Shown here piece after piece: positions 16,920 to 18,289 of a stretch of DNA of 18,289 nucleotides (positions are counted from its first letter, which is position 1; each line of letters opens with the position of its first letter). A program made the position numbers and the translations under genes. This stretch comes from CAYLNH01 sp964384625 (GTDB taxonomy: Bacteria > Verrucomicrobiota > Lentisphaeria > JABSQK01), in assembly GCA_964384625.1 (NCBI GenBank), contig CAYLNH010000135.1:1-18289 (forward strand), in the 5' to 3' direction. The notes beneath the pieces were generated by a model, which was given only the letters and a program-made list of their open reading frames with translations, had not been told where the DNA came from and searched no databases.

Positions 16920-18219
16920 GCCGCGTGTGCCTTACTGCCTGCCGCCCGCCGGCCGCCGGACCCTGATGTGTCTGGTTGCGCTGTTCTCGTTGGCGCTGCT
17001 GCCGCTGCTGCCCGCGCAGGACAAGGCCGGCAAGTCTACGCCGAAGGCCAAAAAGACGGCCCCGGCGAAGGCCAAAAAAACGGCCCCGGCGAAGGCCAAA
17101 AAAACGGCCCCGGCCAAAGATCGTCTCGTGCGGTTGGACGGCAAAGCGGTCAACGCTCCGATCAAAGCGATCGATAGCGACGGTAAGGTTGTATTGGCGC
17201 AGGGCAAGCCGCTGGAACTGGCGGACTACTGGAAGATCCGGCCCGCGAAGTCCGAACCGAGTAAGCTGGCGCTGGATATCGATGTCTATCTCGACGCCGG
17301 CTTCCTGCGCGCGAAGAACCTGCAGGCCGAGAACGGAAAGCTCCGTGCGCAATGGGTCGGCGGTCGGCTGGAAGTGCCGCTCTCCACGGTGCGTGCCATG
17401 CTGCTGAGTACCGCCAACATCGAAGAGGCCGAGCGCACATTCAACAAGAAACGGTATGCCGGCAATGTCATGGACGCCCTGGTGGCGCTGGGCAAGGAAG
17501 GCTCGGTTCTCGGCATCGAGGGAAAGTTCGTCGGCATGAACGCCAAGGAAGTGAAGTTCGAGTTCCGCGGCGCCGTTAAGAGCATTGACCGGAAGAAGGT
17601 CTACGGCATTGTTCTCGGCGGGCAGCAACAACCCCCCGCCGCCTGGCGGTTTCAAGTCAGCCTGGTCGACGGCAGCCGTCTGCGCGGCGATGAACTGACC
17701 ATGGCCGGCGGCACGGTGACGCTTGATGTGGGGGATGCCGGCATCAAACTGCCCTGGAAACATCTGGACAACATGTTGATCCGGTCTAAACGCCTCCGAT
17801 TCCTTGCGGAACTCGAACCGATGTCCGCCACGCACAAGCCGATCGTCGGCCCCTATCTGCAGTGGCGGCGCAACCGGAATACGATGAACCGGCTGATGGT
17901 GATTGACGAACGGGTGCACGAAACCGGTATCGGCATGCACGCGCCGGCAACCCTGACCTATGCCATGCCGAAGGACGCCAAACAGTTCGCCGTGACCATC
18001 GGGCTGGACCAAAACTATGGGGCCAAGGGCGACTGCGTCTTCGTTATCGAGGCCGATGACAAGGAGGTCCTGCGGCAGCGGCTGAAGGGCTCCGATCGCG
18101 GCAAGAACGTGGTTGTCCCCGTTGCCGGCGCCAAGAGGATGACCCTCAGCGTCGAGGCCGGCGAAAACTTCGATCTCGGGGACCACGCCAACTGGGGCAG
18201 CGCCCGCATCATCTTCTAG
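16912..18219 (+). CDS. Exported beta-repeat protein with C-terminal NPCBM domain
   Basis: Encodes 435 residues. The signal peptide has a long N-region and a hydrophobic core (MCLVALFSLALLPLLPAQ, 19-36). A Lys/Ala/Pro linker (about 42-69) follows, holding three copies of an 8-residue repeat (KAKKTAPA). Four related beta-rich units then appear at about 71-110, 122-167, 194-236 and 247-292; the last reads LVDGSRLRGDELTMAGGTVT. The C-terminal domain (about 300-435) is NPCBM-like: GIGMHAPATLTYAMP (339-353), FAVTIGLD (359-366), VVPVAGAKRMTLSVEAG (401-417) and the closing GDHANWGSARI (423-433). NPCBM domains are associated with glycan-active enzymes, but no enzyme domain is present here. The protein is probably a periplasmic or surface glycan-binding component of the operon. 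Family call for the C-terminus is firm; the middle repeats are my own reading. Confidence 0.88.
   Translation: MTEPRVPYCLPPAGRRTLMCLVALFSLALLPLLPAQDKAGKSTPKAKKTAPAKAKKTAPAKAKKTAPAKDRLVRLDGKAVNAPIKAIDSDGKVVLAQGKPLELADYWKIRPAKSEPSKLALDIDVYLDAGFLRAKNLQAENGKLRAQWVGGRLEVPLSTVRAMLLSTANIEEAERTFNKKRYAGNVMDALVALGKEGSVLGIEGKFVGMNAKEVKFEFRGAVKSIDRKKVYGIVLGGQQQPPAAWRFQVSLVDGSRLRGDELTMAGGTVTLDVGDAGIKLPWKHLDNMLIRSKRLRFLAELEPMSATHKPIVGPYLQWRRNRNTMNRLMVIDERVHETGIGMHAPATLTYAMPKDAKQFAVTIGLDQNYGAKGDCVFVIEADDKEVLRQRLKGSDRGKNVVVPVAGAKRMTLSVEAGENFDLGDHANWGSARIIF
17044..17115 (+). repeat. Three tandem 24-bp repeats encoding a Lys/Ala/Pro linker
   Basis: Copies at 17044-17067, 17068-17091 and 17092-17115 are nearly identical. 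They differ at one base in an A-run (A5GA in copy 1, A7 in copies 2 and 3) and at the last base. Each encodes KAKKTAPA in frame. The near-identity suggests recent expansion by slippage or unequal exchange, so copy number may vary between strains. The linker separates the signal peptide from the folded domains and would be highly positively charged. Confidence 0.9.
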
Positions 18220-18289
18220 AGCAGAATGGCGCTCAATTAAGACGTGTTTGGGACATTTGGTCGCCGCTCCTGAGTTCGGCGCGAAGCGC
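18220..18289. other. Tail after the operon
   Basis: Seventy bases follow the last stop codon. I see no gene. A 5-bp stem (CGCCG at 18262-18266 with CGGCG at 18277-18281) has no T-run after it inside the window, so a terminator cannot be supported before the sequence ends. Confidence 0.4.

Noticed and set aside
17074..17105. A7 runs as a programmed frameshift or slippage site
   Set aside because: The zero-frame reading is GCC-AAA-AAA-ACG, which does not fit an X-XXY-YYZ slippery heptamer. The run is short for transcriptional slippage, and the frame is intact through the full NPCBM domain.
18262..18289. Rho-independent terminator after the last gene
   Set aside because: The stem is only 5 bp, the loop is 10 nt and no T-run follows before the window ends.

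Overview
This is an 18.3 kb, high-GC (roughly 60-65% by eye), densely coded bacterial window. The protein families point to the PVC group, most likely Planctomycetota or a close neighbour. The clues are a very large secreted PQQ-type propeller protein with helical repeats, a secreted squalene-cyclase-like toroid protein, a MoxR / DUF58 / VWA membrane-protein cluster with two large BatA-like proteins, a DUF4175-like membrane protein and an NPCBM-domain protein. This assignment rests on gene content only; there is no rRNA or other phylogenetic marker in the window. No tRNA, rRNA, CRISPR array or transposase was seen.

Layout. (1) Positions 6-1304, minus strand: a complete MFS-type transporter. 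(2) Positions 1305-1834: a divergent intergenic/leader region of about 530 bp. It holds a small perfect dyad, an AT-rich island with a candidate promoter, and a tandem array of GC-rich hairpins just before the first plus-strand gene. (3) Positions 1835-18219: eight plus-strand genes with gaps of -8, 0, 16, 16, 18, 22 and 55 nt, almost certainly one operon. In order they encode a giant exported double-propeller protein with an inserted CBM9-like module; an exported alpha/alpha-toroid protein; a MoxR AAA+ ATPase; a DUF58 protein; two different VWA membrane proteins with glutamine-amidotransferase-like domains; a three-TM DUF4175-like protein with Ig-like and coiled-coil regions; and an exported protein with four beta-repeats and a C-terminal NPCBM domain. 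(4) Positions 18220-18289: a short tail with no recognisable gene.

How the genes may work together. MoxR ATPases encoded beside DUF58 and VWA proteins are known as chaperone-like modules (the MoxR Proper / Bat type). Here that core is embedded between exported proteins carrying two carbohydrate-binding-type modules (CBM9-like and NPCBM) and two large protein-interaction scaffolds (propeller and toroid). My inference is an envelope system in which cytoplasmic MoxR and DUF58 act on the membrane VWA proteins to assemble or remodel surface or periplasmic glycan-associated complexes. The core is a known type of cluster. The combination with the propeller/CBM9, toroid and beta-repeat/NPCBM proteins is the part most worth following up.
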